From: Pseudomonas fulva
GTDB lineage: Bacteria; Pseudomonadota; Gammaproteobacteria; Pseudomonadales; Pseudomonadaceae
DNA length: 64,000 nucleotides
Assembly (NCBI RefSeq): GCF_015680705.1
Contig: NZ_JADNYP010000007.1
Coordinates: 62,001-126,000 of the forward strand
Reading direction: 5' to 3'
The notes beneath the pieces were generated by a model. The model was not told where the DNA came from and ran no database searches. It was given only the letters and a program-made list of their open reading frames with translations. Of this stretch, positions 21,699-29,676 are shown in pieces; position 1 is the first letter of the stretch, and the number at the start of each line of letters is the position of its first letter. The translations under genes were made by a program, and so were the position numbers.

Positions 21699-21875
21699 AT
21701 GGATCTGCTCGCCACCATTGCCAACCTGATGTCCTCAATCGTCCAGCCGCCAAAACCGCTGTACTCCACGGTGGTACATCCCACCCAGGGGAAAGCAGTC
21801 GTGCTGCATGACGGTCTCAACATCCACAGTGAGCGCATGCCCATCAGCACGGGAGAAGAACATGGACCGGTTTGA
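21699..21875 (+). CDS. Small protein of unknown function (58 residues)
   Basis: The start ATG is preceded by GAGGAG at an ideal distance. The sequence MDLLATIANLMSSIVQPPKPLYSTVVHPTQGKAVVLHDGLNIHSE has a short hydrophobic N terminus followed by a region of beta character. I do not recognise it. It overlaps the next small gene by 14 bp, so it is probably the first gene of a three-gene operon (21699-22420) that encodes small membrane-associated proteins. Confidence 0.5.
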   Translation: MDLLATIANLMSSIVQPPKPLYSTVVHPTQGKAVVLHDGLNIHSERMPISTGEEHGPV

Positions 21876-22017
21876 GCTACTAATCTATTCAGTGTTCGGC
21901 GTGCTCTGCGCCTTGGGGGTAACAGCCGCGATTGGTTACAGGATCGCCGCTTACTTGGACAAGCAGCACGTCAACAGCAAACATAGCGAAACACGCCCGA
22001 ACTCGACTGCTGATTAA
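21862..22017 (+). CDS. Small single-span membrane protein (51 residues)
   Basis: ATG 21862 follows GGGAGAAG. The protein MDRFELLIYSVFGVLCALGVTAAIGYRIAAYLDKQ has one clear transmembrane helix (about residues 6-30) followed by a polar tail of about 20 residues with Lys and His. It overlaps the previous gene. Small one-span proteins in mobile elements can be toxins, exclusion proteins or holin-like, but nothing here decides between these. Confidence 0.5.
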   Translation: MDRFELLIYSVFGVLCALGVTAAIGYRIAAYLDKQHVNSKHSETRPNSTAD

Positions 22018-22075
22018 TTGAATCAAGGTGCCATCAGGTCACGAAGGATGCGCCCAGGTCAAGGAGGATGACGTC

Positions 22076-22420
22076 GTGAGCAAAGTAGAATGCCAGTGCT
22101 GTAAGAGGATGATGGTTCCGAAAGTGATCACCAGCGCTCCGCTTTACGTGAGTGGAGTTCCCCTAGGGGGTGGTGATCCTGAGTCATCTGTATGCCCCTT
22201 CTGCCTTTCGCCAAAGTGGATGCTTACTGAGCGCCAGGCTTTGGCCGCGGGAAGGGCCAACGCAGAGTTCTACGGCATCATGGTTCTCGCCCTAGTAAAC
22301 ATCGTTGCCTTCGTCCGTTTCGGCGAACTGGCGGGCGGTATAGCGCTTGCGGTGTCAGTCGCAACCGTTTTCATGCGCCCCATGATGATTCGAGCCTTGC
22401 GCCGTCGCCTGGGCCGTTAA
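22076..22420 (+). CDS. Zinc-ribbon membrane protein (114 residues)
   Basis: The start is GTG at 22076, because AAGGAGG lies exactly 8 nt before it; an upstream ATG has no such site. Two Cys pairs (CQCC at residues 6-9 and CPFC near 42) suggest a zinc ribbon. A hydrophobic hairpin (FYGIMVLALVNIVAFVRFGELAGGIALAVSVATVFM, about 67-102) gives two membrane spans, and the end RALRRRLGR is basic. The layout, a cytoplasmic metal-binding head on two helices, is all that can be said. It ends the small-protein operon. Confidence 0.6.
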   Translation: MSKVECQCCKRMMVPKVITSAPLYVSGVPLGGGDPESSVCPFCLSPKWMLTERQALAAGRANAEFYGIMVLALVNIVAFVRFGELAGGIALAVSVATVFMRPMMIRALRRRLGR

Positions 22421-22891
22421 ACGAGCCAGTTCTCCACAGGCGACCGGAATGCTACCTAAGCTGAGAATACCGCCGGGGTAGAATTCGCACGAACGTCGCT
22501 ACTGCCCGACAGCATGTAAAACTGCGTCGTTACTGGGTCATTTGCTCACGGATTATGAGTACTATGGTGTTACTGGCCCCTATATGGCGAGCGGTAGCCC
22601 GAATCCCCATGCCTCTCCGAGCAGTTCACCAACGCGCTGACGCAGCCCCCCTTCCAGGCTGCCCTTTTAAGCACCGAAGGTTTGCCCCTCCAAGGGTGAA
22701 GGTTTCAGGTTCAATTCCTGTCTGGGACGCCATATTTTTAAAAGGCCTGCAGCCATTGCTAACGATTCACGCTGCCTTCCATGGATGTCAGGTGGGTGCA
22801 AAAAATGATTGCAGGTTCATAGGCCTCACGTGCGAAGAAGCGGTGGGTTATTTTATGCGCTCAATTTCGCTGGCACGGCAGGGGAAGGGAT
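22421..22891. other. 471-bp gap with a tRNA-like 3' end
   Basis: No gene is seen. At 22706-22732 the sequence CAGG-TTCAATT-CCTG plus an acceptor-like stretch ending GGGACGCCA looks like the T arm, acceptor strand and CCA of a tRNA. I could not find a matching 5' half, so this is at most a fragment, perhaps an old attachment site. Confidence 0.35.
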
Positions 22892-24007
22892 ATGAACAAG
22901 CTAGGGAGAAACGACAAATGCTGGTGTGGCTCGGGCAAAAAATTTAAGAAATGTCACCTTGGTCGCGAGTCGGCTCAGCCACATAAACCTTGGGATCTTA
23001 GCGCTGCCCATAGGAAACATTTCTCGAAGAAGCTGTGTTCAGCCCCCGACTCTTTCCATTCGCAATGCTCGGGGTCAATCATTGCTGCGCATACTGTGCC
23101 CCGCTCGGGAAGCTTGAACCAGATCGCAGATGATGGACACGTTATGTCTTTCATGCCGTCTCTAGACGGGCTGATCAAGCACAATGGTGTTTTAAAACCG
23201 GAAAGGGTGGGTGTGCGACGAGCTTCTACATTCAGCGGTTTCTGCTCCACGCATGATGATGGGCTTTTTGCGCCAATTGAGAAGGATGCATTCGTAGGGA
23301 GCCAGGAGCAGTGCTTCCTCCTGGCGTACCGTGCTTATGCACGAGAGATTTACACTAAACGTGCGGCGTCGGAGCAGGCCAAGCTTTACAAGGACCTAGA
23401 TAGGGGGCGTTCGCCAGATCGACAGATTGAAATCCAGGCGTTCGCCCACCTCCACGGCGCAGGAATTGATGCTGCGTTGCGTGACATAAAGATTCATAAA
23501 GCGCGCTTTGACAGATGTTTGACGAGTGGAGACTACTCATCGGTGCGCTCCTACATCATCGAGCTAGAAGGTGCACCACCTGTAATGTGTAGTGGTACCT
23601 ATGCGCCTAATGTCGATTTTTGGGGGAGGCAGCTGCAGGATATGGCTGATCTAGCGCTGGTCCCAGAACCAATGAGCGTGACCTCTTTCTTTGGCGGAGA
23701 AAAGGGGCAGATAGTTTTTTCATGGATGGCTGAGGACGACAGGTGTTGCACGGCTCTGATCAAAAGCTTGGAGCAAATCAATGACGATGATCTGTCCTCC
23801 ACGCTTGTAGCGTATTTCTTTGACCATTTTGAAAATGTTTTTGCCTCTCCGTCTTGGTGGGATGGATTAGGGCAGTCGAATCAAGATGCCTTGATCCAAC
23901 GAATGATCGGTGAAATAGGTGTCGCATTCGGGCTCGTGCCACCTAGCAAGTCGCCTTTCAAAATAGCACCGTGGATCATATCCAGGCGCTATCGAGTCGG
24001 CTTCTAG
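22892..24007 (+). CDS. SEC-C zinc-finger protein with HNH-like Cys/His pattern
   Basis: A 371-residue protein that starts with a SEC-C motif (MNKLGRNDKCWCGSGKKFKKCH), the zinc finger known from SecA and many island proteins. Residues 45-130 hold CSAPDSFHSQCSGSIIAAHTVPRSGSL and FSGFCSTHDDGLFAPIE, a spacing of Cys and His that recalls His-Me finger (HNH) nucleases; this is inference from the pattern only. The rest is helical, with no recognised domain. It stands alone, and its stop codon shares the tetranucleotide CTAG with that of the convergent resolvase gene. Its location beside an R-M-like pair makes a defence role plausible but unproven. Confidence 0.7.
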   Translation: MNKLGRNDKCWCGSGKKFKKCHLGRESAQPHKPWDLSAAHRKHFSKKLCSAPDSFHSQCSGSIIAAHTVPRSGSLNQIADDGHVMSFMPSLDGLIKHNGVLKPERVGVRRASTFSGFCSTHDDGLFAPIEKDAFVGSQEQCFLLAYRAYAREIYTKRAASEQAKLYKDLDRGRSPDRQIEIQAFAHLHGAGIDAALRDIKIHKARFDRCLTSGDYSSVRSYIIELEGAPPVMCSGTYAPNVDFWGRQLQDMADLALVPEPMSVTSFFGGEKGQIVFSWMAEDDRCCTALIKSLEQINDDDLSSTLVAYFFDHFENVFASPSWWDGLGQSNQDALIQRMIGEIGVAFGLVPPSKSPFKIAPWIISRRYRVGF

Positions 24008-24618
24008 AGGTTGGAATCTCGGATGCGCAGTACTGTGGTAGACGAGCAATTGGCGTGCCTCGCGGTGGCTCGAATACCCAGGCCCGCAGCCAGGAGCTCT
24101 TTTATGCGATTGTGTAGATTCTCGTCGATTGGGCGGCCCTGATATTTGCCGGCCAGTTTTGCCTTCTGGATACCCTGGGCCTGGCGCTCGCGGCGCTGCT
24201 CGTAGTCCTTCCGGGCGATCGCCGCCATCATCTCTACTAGCATCGAGTTGATGGCGGCCAGCATCCGGTGGGTGAACTCGTCGCCCTGCGTATCGCGCAT
24301 ACCTTGATGACTGGTGGGCAGATCCAGGGCGACGATGCGCAAGCCCTTGGAGTCGATCGCCCCCCTGAGCTTGGCCCAGTCATCGGCGGGGAGCCGGGAT
24401 AGGCGGTCGATGGATTCGACCAGCAGCACGTCACCCGTGCGAGCATCCTTGAGCAGGCGGAGTAATTCAGGCCGATCAGCGGCTGCACCGCTGGCGTTCT
24501 CCAGGTACTCGCAGGCGATCACCTTGTTGTGGTCGCTGGCGAACTTCTCCAGGGAGACCCGCGCGCGGCCAGCGTCTTGCTTGTCGGTAGATGCACGGAG
24601 ATAAGCACGAATGAACAT
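24004..24618 (-). CDS. Serine recombinase (resolvase/invertase family)
   Basis: A 204-residue small serine recombinase. The catalytic Ser is in MFIRAYLRASTDKQ (residue 10), with the resolvase core sequences GDVLLVESIDRLSRLPADDW near 62-81 and a long E-helix MLVEMMAAIARKDYEQRRERQAQGI. A C-terminal helix-turn-helix (GIRATARHANCSSTTVLRI) contacts DNA. Such enzymes resolve cointegrates or invert segments; no clear res site was seen beside it. It is convergent with the SEC-C gene and overlaps its stop codon. Confidence 0.92.
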   Translation of the reverse strand: MFIRAYLRASTDKQDAGRARVSLEKFASDHNKVIACEYLENASGAAADRPELLRLLKDARTGDVLLVESIDRLSRLPADDWAKLRGAIDSKGLRIVALDLPTSHQGMRDTQGDEFTHRMLAAINSMLVEMMAAIARKDYEQRRERQAQGIQKAKLAGKYQGRPIDENLHNRIKELLAAGLGIRATARHANCSSTTVLRIRDSNL

Positions 24619-24733
24619 AGTACAACCTGTATCAGTTAGGGTGTTGTCCTAAAGCTGTTGCACTTTAGGTGTTACTTTTCAATATAAAAGGCTGACAAAG
24701 CCGAAAATTTCCCGTATCAGCCTAGGCATACCC

Positions 24734-24770
24734 AAAAAAATCGCCGCAGACTTGCGAAAGCCTGCGGCGA
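24734..24770 (-). terminator. Terminator of the lipoprotein gene
   Basis: Stem TCGCCGCAG/CTGCGGCGA (24741-24749 and 24762-24770); on the minus strand a run of seven T (24740-24734) follows it. It lies 14 bp after the lipoprotein stop. Confidence 0.8.
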
Positions 24771-24783
24771 AAGACCAGCAGGA

Positions 24784-25620
24784 TTATTTTCCTACGAAGT
24801 AAAGTGCTCGGCCTTGGTTGAAGATGGCCGCCGGGATCGAATCCTTCCTCAGTCGCTGACCAGGATGGTAGATGTAGATCCATTCGGGTAGGTACTTCGA
24901 TGCCTGCAGCATGGCTTCCGAAGTCTTCATGTCGTTTTTGTAGGCATCAAGCGTGAACTGGTTGTGCCGGATAAATATCGGCCCGTAGCTGCGAGGCGAC
25001 GTCAAGAAGCTTGGTGACGCAGCGGGTAAATCCGCGAATGGGATGGGACGTTCCGCAAAGATATCGGCTGGCGTTGCGTACGAGCGCGAATGACCATCAG
25101 GGGATCGGCCGGTCTGCATACCCAACTTTGACAAACCGCCTGGAAAAATCTTTCTGCGGGCCTCCTCCACCTTCTGCAGGGCCAGAGCCGATGCCTCCTC
25201 TGGTGAGCCGGCCTGATCGGAAGGCACCCAGGCAACAACCTGAGTTGCTCGAGCCGGATCACTTGATCCGCCCAGTAGCATCAAACCCAAGCCAACACCT
25301 GCGGCTGCACCACCGCTAATGCCTGAAGGCGGTGACACATATCCAATCGCACTTAATCCAGCGTCCCCTAGCCCAGCCCCTAAGCTGTTGGCGGGGCTCA
25401 CTCTATCAGCTCCCCCTACCATCTCGATTGGGACGTCACGCTGCCCGGAAATTCCCATGGCAGTCAGAACGTGCATTGCATCCGACCATTTTTCCTTCGG
25501 GACATCCTTTGGTTCAGGAAGCTGAAATGTCTTCGGCGATTGAGTGGCAGAGCACCCAACCAGTAAAGCTGCTGCCGCAGCCAGCAAGCTGACTCGAATT
25601 ACTGTTGATCTACTACCCAT
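24784..25620 (-). CDS. Predicted lipoprotein of unknown function
   Basis: A 278-residue protein. ATG 25620 is preceded by AGGGAG and gives MGSRSTVIRVSLLAAAAALLVGCSATQ, a lipoprotein signal with lipobox LVGC. A Gly/Ala-rich hydrophobic stretch near residues 100-120 (SGGAAAGVGLGLMLLGG) could lie in a membrane. The rest is soluble with no recognised domain. It has its own strong terminator and seems to be a single gene. Lipoproteins on mobile elements sometimes serve in surface exclusion, but no motif supports a specific job. Confidence 0.7.
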   Translation of the reverse strand: MGSRSTVIRVSLLAAAAALLVGCSATQSPKTFQLPEPKDVPKEKWSDAMHVLTAMGISGQRDVPIEMVGGADRVSPANSLGAGLGDAGLSAIGYVSPPSGISGGAAAGVGLGLMLLGGSSDPARATQVVAWVPSDQAGSPEEASALALQKVEEARRKIFPGGLSKLGMQTGRSPDGHSRSYATPADIFAERPIPFADLPAASPSFLTSPRSYGPIFIRHNQFTLDAYKNDMKTSEAMLQASKYLPEWIYIYHPGQRLRKDSIPAAIFNQGRALYFVGK

Positions 25621-25761
25621 GGTGCTACTCCCTGTTGTGATCAACACAACTTACGGCGGCTTGCAGAAAACCCAACGGCATAACCCTTCGACAGGGCCGG
25701 CTTGGGATTTCCAAGACCTGGCATAGCTTGTCATGCAACGTCATGCACACGGAGCACCACC

Positions 25762-26127
25762 ATGGAATTTCGTGACATTGGGAACGGGCGAACTTTCCCA
25801 CCAGTAGCACCGAACGGCCGGATTTACGCCGTACCAGTCACCCAAGAAAACCAGGTAGAAATTTTCTGCCTGACACCTGGAGGAGTCATTGGAAGCGGAA
25901 TCAAGGCCAACTGGGCTGACATCACAAGTTTCTACTACGACGACGAGTCGTGGGAAATCATCCTGCGCAACTACATCGGCAGGGGAATGCGTTTCCGCCG
26001 GGGTGTGCTCTGTGGAATCGTCGAAGACGGTTGCGATACCTTCAAAACAAATATTCAAGGGTTCGCAATCCCAATCTGCGTAATGAACCGCATCGCGTTC
26101 GAGCAGAAAAAACTGCATCAGACCTGA
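25762..26127 (+). CDS. Hypothetical protein (121 residues)
   Basis: ATG 25762 lies after GGAG. The protein starts MEFRDIGNGRTFPPVAPNGRIYAVPVTQENQVEIFCL and looks like a small alpha/beta protein with many aromatic residues (FYYDDESWEI). It has no signal peptide and no membrane span. I do not recognise the family. It is divergent from the lipoprotein gene. Confidence 0.55.
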   Translation: MEFRDIGNGRTFPPVAPNGRIYAVPVTQENQVEIFCLTPGGVIGSGIKANWADITSFYYDDESWEIILRNYIGRGMRFRRGVLCGIVEDGCDTFKTNIQGFAIPICVMNRIAFEQKKLHQT

Positions 26128-26410
26128 TGGTGGCTTTGGTCTTTCAGAGCAACCAGCAGCCTGAGTACGTCGAATGGCTTGCCCATGCCCTGGTAGGGAA
26201 TTTCTCAGAGATCTAATTTCGTCGCTTTTGTTGCGTGAAAGCGAAACCCACGCTGGGAAACCGTCCGTAGGCTGTATCCGAGTAGTTAAAGGAAGTCGGA
26301 TATGACCAACAGAACTGGTAGACGCTGCTCGCATGAGCAAGCCCTCTACGCCAAATCGATACGCGACCTATGCGCAATCGTTACCCCTGAATAGCCAGGA
26401 ATACCGACGC

Positions 26411-26686
26411 ATGCGCTACGTAACCGTGAGGAAATTCGCCAGCGAGTCTGGTTACTCCGAAGACGCGATCCGCTCGAAGCTCCGCGACGGGATTTGGCGG
26501 CTCGGAGAGATATGGATCAAGGCCCCAGATGGCCGAGTACTAATTGATGTGGAGGGATATGAGTCGTGGGTAGAGATGGGCGGGGAGTTCGGGCGGTCTC
26601 CGAGTCGAGTATCGAAATCACGTTCATGTACCGTGGCGCCAGGTGCAGGGAGAGGATTGCCCTCAAGCCCACCGCCTCTAATCTGA
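26411..26686 (+). CDS. Excisionase-like protein
   Basis: A 91-residue protein with the typical winged-helix excisionase sequence MRYVTVRKFASESGYSEDAIRSKLRDGIW, then IWIKAPDGRVLIDVEGYESWVE. Excisionases bend DNA at att and direct the integrase towards excision. The start is placed at ATG 26411, where family similarity begins, though no good ribosome site is visible. Its 3' part overlaps the integrase gene by 121 bp in another frame, an arrangement often seen in these modules. Confidence 0.78.
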   Translation: MRYVTVRKFASESGYSEDAIRSKLRDGIWRLGEIWIKAPDGRVLIDVEGYESWVEMGGEFGRSPSRVSKSRSCTVAPGAGRGLPSSPPPLI

Positions 26687-27747
26687 AACGCGCCGAACAG
26701 CACAAGGCGGCGGTCGAACACGCGATCGCCAACGGCACGTTCGACTATGCTGTCACCTTCCCCGGCTCGCCCAGGGCGGCAAAGTTCGCACCGGAGGCCT
26801 GCCAGGAGACTGTCGCGGGCTTCTTGACCAAGTGGCTCGCCGGCAAGAAGCAGCATGTTTCCAGCAGCACCTTCGAGGGGTACAGGAAACTGGTCGAGTT
26901 GCGCCTGGTGCCGGCGCTCGGCCCTACCCTTCTGATCGACCTAAAACGGAAGACCGTGCGCGACTGGCTGAACACGCTGGAAGTCTCCAACAAGACGTTG
27001 AGCAACATCCAGAGCTGTCTGCGCTCGGCGCTGAATGATGCTGTGGACAATGAAGAGCTGATCGACACCAACCCGCTGGCGAGCTGGACATTCTCCCGCA
27101 AAGACCAAGTGAAGGAAGATGATGTCGATCCTTTCAGCCCAGAGGAACAGCGCGCCATCCTGGCCGCCCTAGATGGCCAAGCCAAGAACCTGGTGCAGTT
27201 CGCACTTTGGACAGGCATGCGCACCAGCGAGCTGGTCGCCCTAGACTGGGGCGATATCGACTGGCTGAAAGGTGAGGTCTACGTTACCCGAGCAATGACC
27301 CAGGCTGCTGCAGGCAAAGCCGAGGTGACCAAGACTCTATCAGGCAAGCGCCGCATCAAGCTGTTGGCGCCAGCCTTGGAAGCACTGGTAGCGCAGAAGG
27401 CTCATACATTCCTAGCCGATAATGAGATCTTCCAGAACCCGCGAACGCTTGAACGCTGGGCCGGCGACCAACCGATCCGAAAGACGATGTGGCACCTGGC
27501 AATGAAAAAGGCCGGCGTTCGGTACAGGCGCCCCTATCAAACGCGACATACCTACGCTTCGATGATGCTCACCGCAGGCGAACACCCGATGTGGGTGGCT
27601 CGGCAGATGGGACATAGTGACTGGACGATGATCGCAAGAGTTTATGGCAGGTGGATGCCAAGCGCCGACGCTAACTCAGGACATAAGGCCGAGCGGCTGT
27701 TCGCACATGGCAAGGGGCGAACTTACGAGGCCGAACGTCAAGCGTAA
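26566..27747 (+). CDS. Tyrosine integrase of element A
   Basis: A 393-residue phage-type integrase. The GTG at 26566 follows GGAGGG and begins a DUF3596-like arm-binding segment (SSIEITFMYRGARCRERIAL). The SAM-like core-binding domain follows (about 85-165, FLTKWLAGKKQHVSSSTFEGYRKLVE). The catalytic domain has Arg in WTGMRTSELVALDW, Lys in TLSGKRRIKLL, TRHTYASMML, MGHSDWTM and the Tyr nucleophile in ARVYGRWM, so it looks active. It lies at the right end, 1.8 kb from the 31-bp att copy, and presumably recombines the ssrA 3' end. Confidence 0.93.
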   Translation: MGRDGRGVRAVSESSIEITFMYRGARCRERIALKPTASNLKRAEQHKAAVEHAIANGTFDYAVTFPGSPRAAKFAPEACQETVAGFLTKWLAGKKQHVSSSTFEGYRKLVELRLVPALGPTLLIDLKRKTVRDWLNTLEVSNKTLSNIQSCLRSALNDAVDNEELIDTNPLASWTFSRKDQVKEDDVDPFSPEEQRAILAALDGQAKNLVQFALWTGMRTSELVALDWGDIDWLKGEVYVTRAMTQAAAGKAEVTKTLSGKRRIKLLAPALEALVAQKAHTFLADNEIFQNPRTLERWAGDQPIRKTMWHLAMKKAGVRYRRPYQTRHTYASMMLTAGEHPMWVARQMGHSDWTMIARVYGRWMPSADANSGHKAERLFAHGKGRTYEAERQA

Positions 27748-27812
27748 TAAGGCTAGGCAAACTGACGATTTTGAACCAAGATTGACTTTTTGATTATGTC
27801 AGGGAAGAGCAA

Positions 27813-28361
27813 ATGGTTGCAGCACTGTCAGCGGCTAACAGAGAGTCCGAGCTCAGCTACGCCTACCTCCATGCCGTAGCGGCGCATGCGGGAGTGAACT
27901 GCCGCATCGGTAATCGTCATGAAGACAACAATGGCATTGACGCAACCCTGACGGCCTGGGGGGCGTTCCCTGGTGGTGGAATCCGGACCGAGGTGACTAT
28001 CAACGTGCAGCTCAAAGCGACTATTGGTCTGCCGGTTGATGATGGTATACACCTGTCATACTCCTTGTCTGGCATCAATCAGTACAACGATCTGCGTAGC
28101 GAAACGCTATCAGTTCCCCGGATTTTAGCTGTGCTCTTCCTGCCTCGCGAAGAAGCGGATTGGGTTCATCACTCGTCTGATTGCTTAAAGCTGCAGAAAT
28201 GCGCTTATTGGGTGAGCCTCAGGGGTGCCCCTCCCTCAACCAATAGCACCTCTCAAACGATTTATATCCCAAAGACACAAATGTTCAATAGCACCGGCCT
28301 AGTCGACATCTTATCTAAGCTTTCACGCCTCGAAGACCTAAATTACGAGCTGCCGGCATGA
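27813..28361 (+). CDS. DUF4365 protein (PD-(D/E)XK-like fold)
   Basis: A 182-residue DUF4365 protein with GGGAAGAG before the ATG. The segment NNGIDATLTAWG...VTINVQLKAT gives the D...QxK pattern of PD-(D/E)XK nucleases, and ESELSYAYLHAVAAHAGVNCR is the family start. DUF4365 proteins often occur in defence-rich islands. The stop overlaps the start of the next gene (ATGA), so they form a two-gene operon placed between the integrase and the right att, a common cargo position. Confidence 0.8.
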   Translation: MVAALSAANRESELSYAYLHAVAAHAGVNCRIGNRHEDNNGIDATLTAWGAFPGGGIRTEVTINVQLKATIGLPVDDGIHLSYSLSGINQYNDLRSETLSVPRILAVLFLPREEADWVHHSSDCLKLQKCAYWVSLRGAPPSTNSTSQTIYIPKTQMFNSTGLVDILSKLSRLEDLNYELPA

Positions 28362-29485
28362 AAACAAATAACGTAAACCCTCTTGACTTGCGAGACATCG
28401 CTAAGTCTTTTGGCTGGGAGCTTATGCAGGGAGTAACTAAAGATATTTATATCTTCGTTAACCCTCTAGCGCCAAACAGGCAGATCATTTTCCCCAAACA
28501 TAGTGATGCAGCAGACTATGTAGAAGCATCCGAAATCGCAATCGAAAATCTGAGCAAAATTCACTCGACCACGCCCGAAGCTTTAAAAGCCCAAATACTA
28601 AATATTCGTGACGACGTGATAAGCTACCGTATAACAAACCATTCAGCTGATCTTAACTCTCTTCCAATTAGCTTCGCATCAGAGTTAATTTCTGCTGCAG
28701 AGCTCGCTTTACTCTCATCAGCCTGCAGCGTAATTCGACCCGCGACTCATCATAAGCGACTCACCTTTGGCGAGGCCACCCAGCTTATCAGGCGGAGCAG
28801 GCTTGGTCATACACAACACGGGAGTTTCATCATAAATGTTTCGTGCCCCGTCGATGGAGCACAGCCCAGCCTTGAGATGGGCGGAGAACATAGCAGTTCA
28901 TTAGGCCGAGAGGCGGTAATGACGATTAACCAAGGGTCACAAGCCCTAGTGGCTGCTTTAGAAACCGACTCGCTGGATAGTTTTGTAGATGATCTGCAAG
29001 CCTCTGAAAGGCCACTCGTATCCTCTAACTTTTGCGACGCACTGATCCGGATGCATGACGAGGATCTAAATAACGATGTGGAGTTGTTATTCCGTTGGTC
29101 ACCCACTATGAGCATTCCTACATCTAGGAAGATAAGTTCTAAGATTCGTATCCAACGAGAGTATTTCCCAAGAATCGAAGAGATCAAGCAGGCCCTAAAA
29201 CATCCAGATACTGGTCGTGAAGACCTGTATATAGGGACTGTAGAGCTATTAAATGGCGATATGGGCCCGGACGGAAGACGAGCGGGCGAAGTAATCATCG
29301 CTCTATTGATTGATAGCTCAGTGGTCCGATCCAGAGCTTTTCTGAATGCTGATGACTATGAAAAAGCTGTGGAATGTCATACGAAAGACGGCCATCACGT
29401 TGCTGTCTACGGAAAGGTGATGCCTGGCCGACAGCCGCGCAGCTTAGAAAGCGTCCAGTACTTCGATGTCATCCGACCGAAATGA
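28358..29485 (+). CDS. Partner of DUF4365 protein, unknown family (375 residues)
   Basis: The gene overlaps the DUF4365 gene by 4 bp. The N-terminal 65 residues (LRDIAKSFGWELMQGVTKDIYIFVNPLAPNRQIIFPKH) have the alpha-beta-beta-beta-alpha look of HicA-like or dsRNA-binding-like folds; this is inference only. The C-terminal part (about 240-375, RKISSKIRIQREYFPRIEEIKQAL...AGEVIIALLIDSSVVRSRAFLNADDYEKAVECHTKDGHHVAVYG) looks beta-rich. There is no signal or membrane segment. Base composition is clearly more AT-rich than the neighbours. It is probably cotranslated with, and acts together with, the nuclease-like protein. Confidence 0.65.
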   Translation: MKTNNVNPLDLRDIAKSFGWELMQGVTKDIYIFVNPLAPNRQIIFPKHSDAADYVEASEIAIENLSKIHSTTPEALKAQILNIRDDVISYRITNHSADLNSLPISFASELISAAELALLSSACSVIRPATHHKRLTFGEATQLIRRSRLGHTQHGSFIINVSCPVDGAQPSLEMGGEHSSSLGREAVMTINQGSQALVAALETDSLDSFVDDLQASERPLVSSNFCDALIRMHDEDLNNDVELLFRWSPTMSIPTSRKISSKIRIQREYFPRIEEIKQALKHPDTGREDLYIGTVELLNGDMGPDGRRAGEVIIALLIDSSVVRSRAFLNADDYEKAVECHTKDGHHVAVYGKVMPGRQPRSLESVQYFDVIRPK

Positions 29486-29490
29486 CAGCG

Positions 29491-29500
29491 TTATGACAGC
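29491..29500 (+). repeat. Possible integrase arm site, right end of element A
   Basis: TTATGACAGC is identical to 13319-13328, and the context AGC-N-TTATGACAGC is shared. A further copy AATGACAGC begins at 29481. Confidence 0.4.
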
Positions 29501-29533
29501 TTCCCCTCTGGAAGCCGCGGCCACACTGGAATA

Positions 29534-29564
29534 GACGGGGGTTCAAATCCCCCCGGCTCCACCA
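29534..29564 (+). repeat. Internal att: exact second copy of the ssrA 3' end
   Basis: All 31 bp match 13200-13230. It serves as the right end of element A and the left end of element B. The sequence upstream of it does not continue the tmRNA, so this is an att copy and not a second ssrA gene. Confidence 0.93.
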
Positions 29565-29575
29565 CTTCAACATCT

Positions 29576-29600
29576 AAAGACGTCCAGGACGTCTTTTTTT
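29576..29600 (+). terminator. Terminator after the internal att
   Basis: Stem AAAGACGTCC / GGACGTCTTT around a single A, followed by a T tract. It occupies the same position relative to att as the terminator after ssrA, and both end in TTTTTTGTGCCT. Confidence 0.75.
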
Positions 29601-29676
29601 GTGCCTGAAATTCAGTGAAATCAAGGGTTTAAGGGCTACTAGGCTCCGCAGAGGACTTTTGAGTTCCAGCCTTTTG

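Larger units (their letters stand above)
13231..29564. mobile_element. Element A: integrative island in ssrA with defence cargo
   Basis: This 16.3-kb element is bounded by the two exact 31-bp repeats. It has an AlpA-like regulator and a DUF3987 protein at the left end, an excisionase-integrase pair near the right end, and between and beyond them a methyltransferase/helicase-nuclease pair, a SEC-C protein, a resolvase and a DUF4365 operon. No structural phage genes, conjugation genes or portal/terminase are seen, so it resembles a satellite or an integrative mobilisable element and not a full prophage. Coding GC falls clearly below that of the core in several genes. Confidence 0.88.

Noticed and set aside
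29534..29564. Second tmRNA or tRNA gene
   Set aside because: Only the 31-bp 3' end is present; the preceding sequence is the end of another gene and unrelated DNA.
13231..29564. Complete prophage
   Set aside because: No capsid, portal, terminase, tail, lysis or holin genes are visible.
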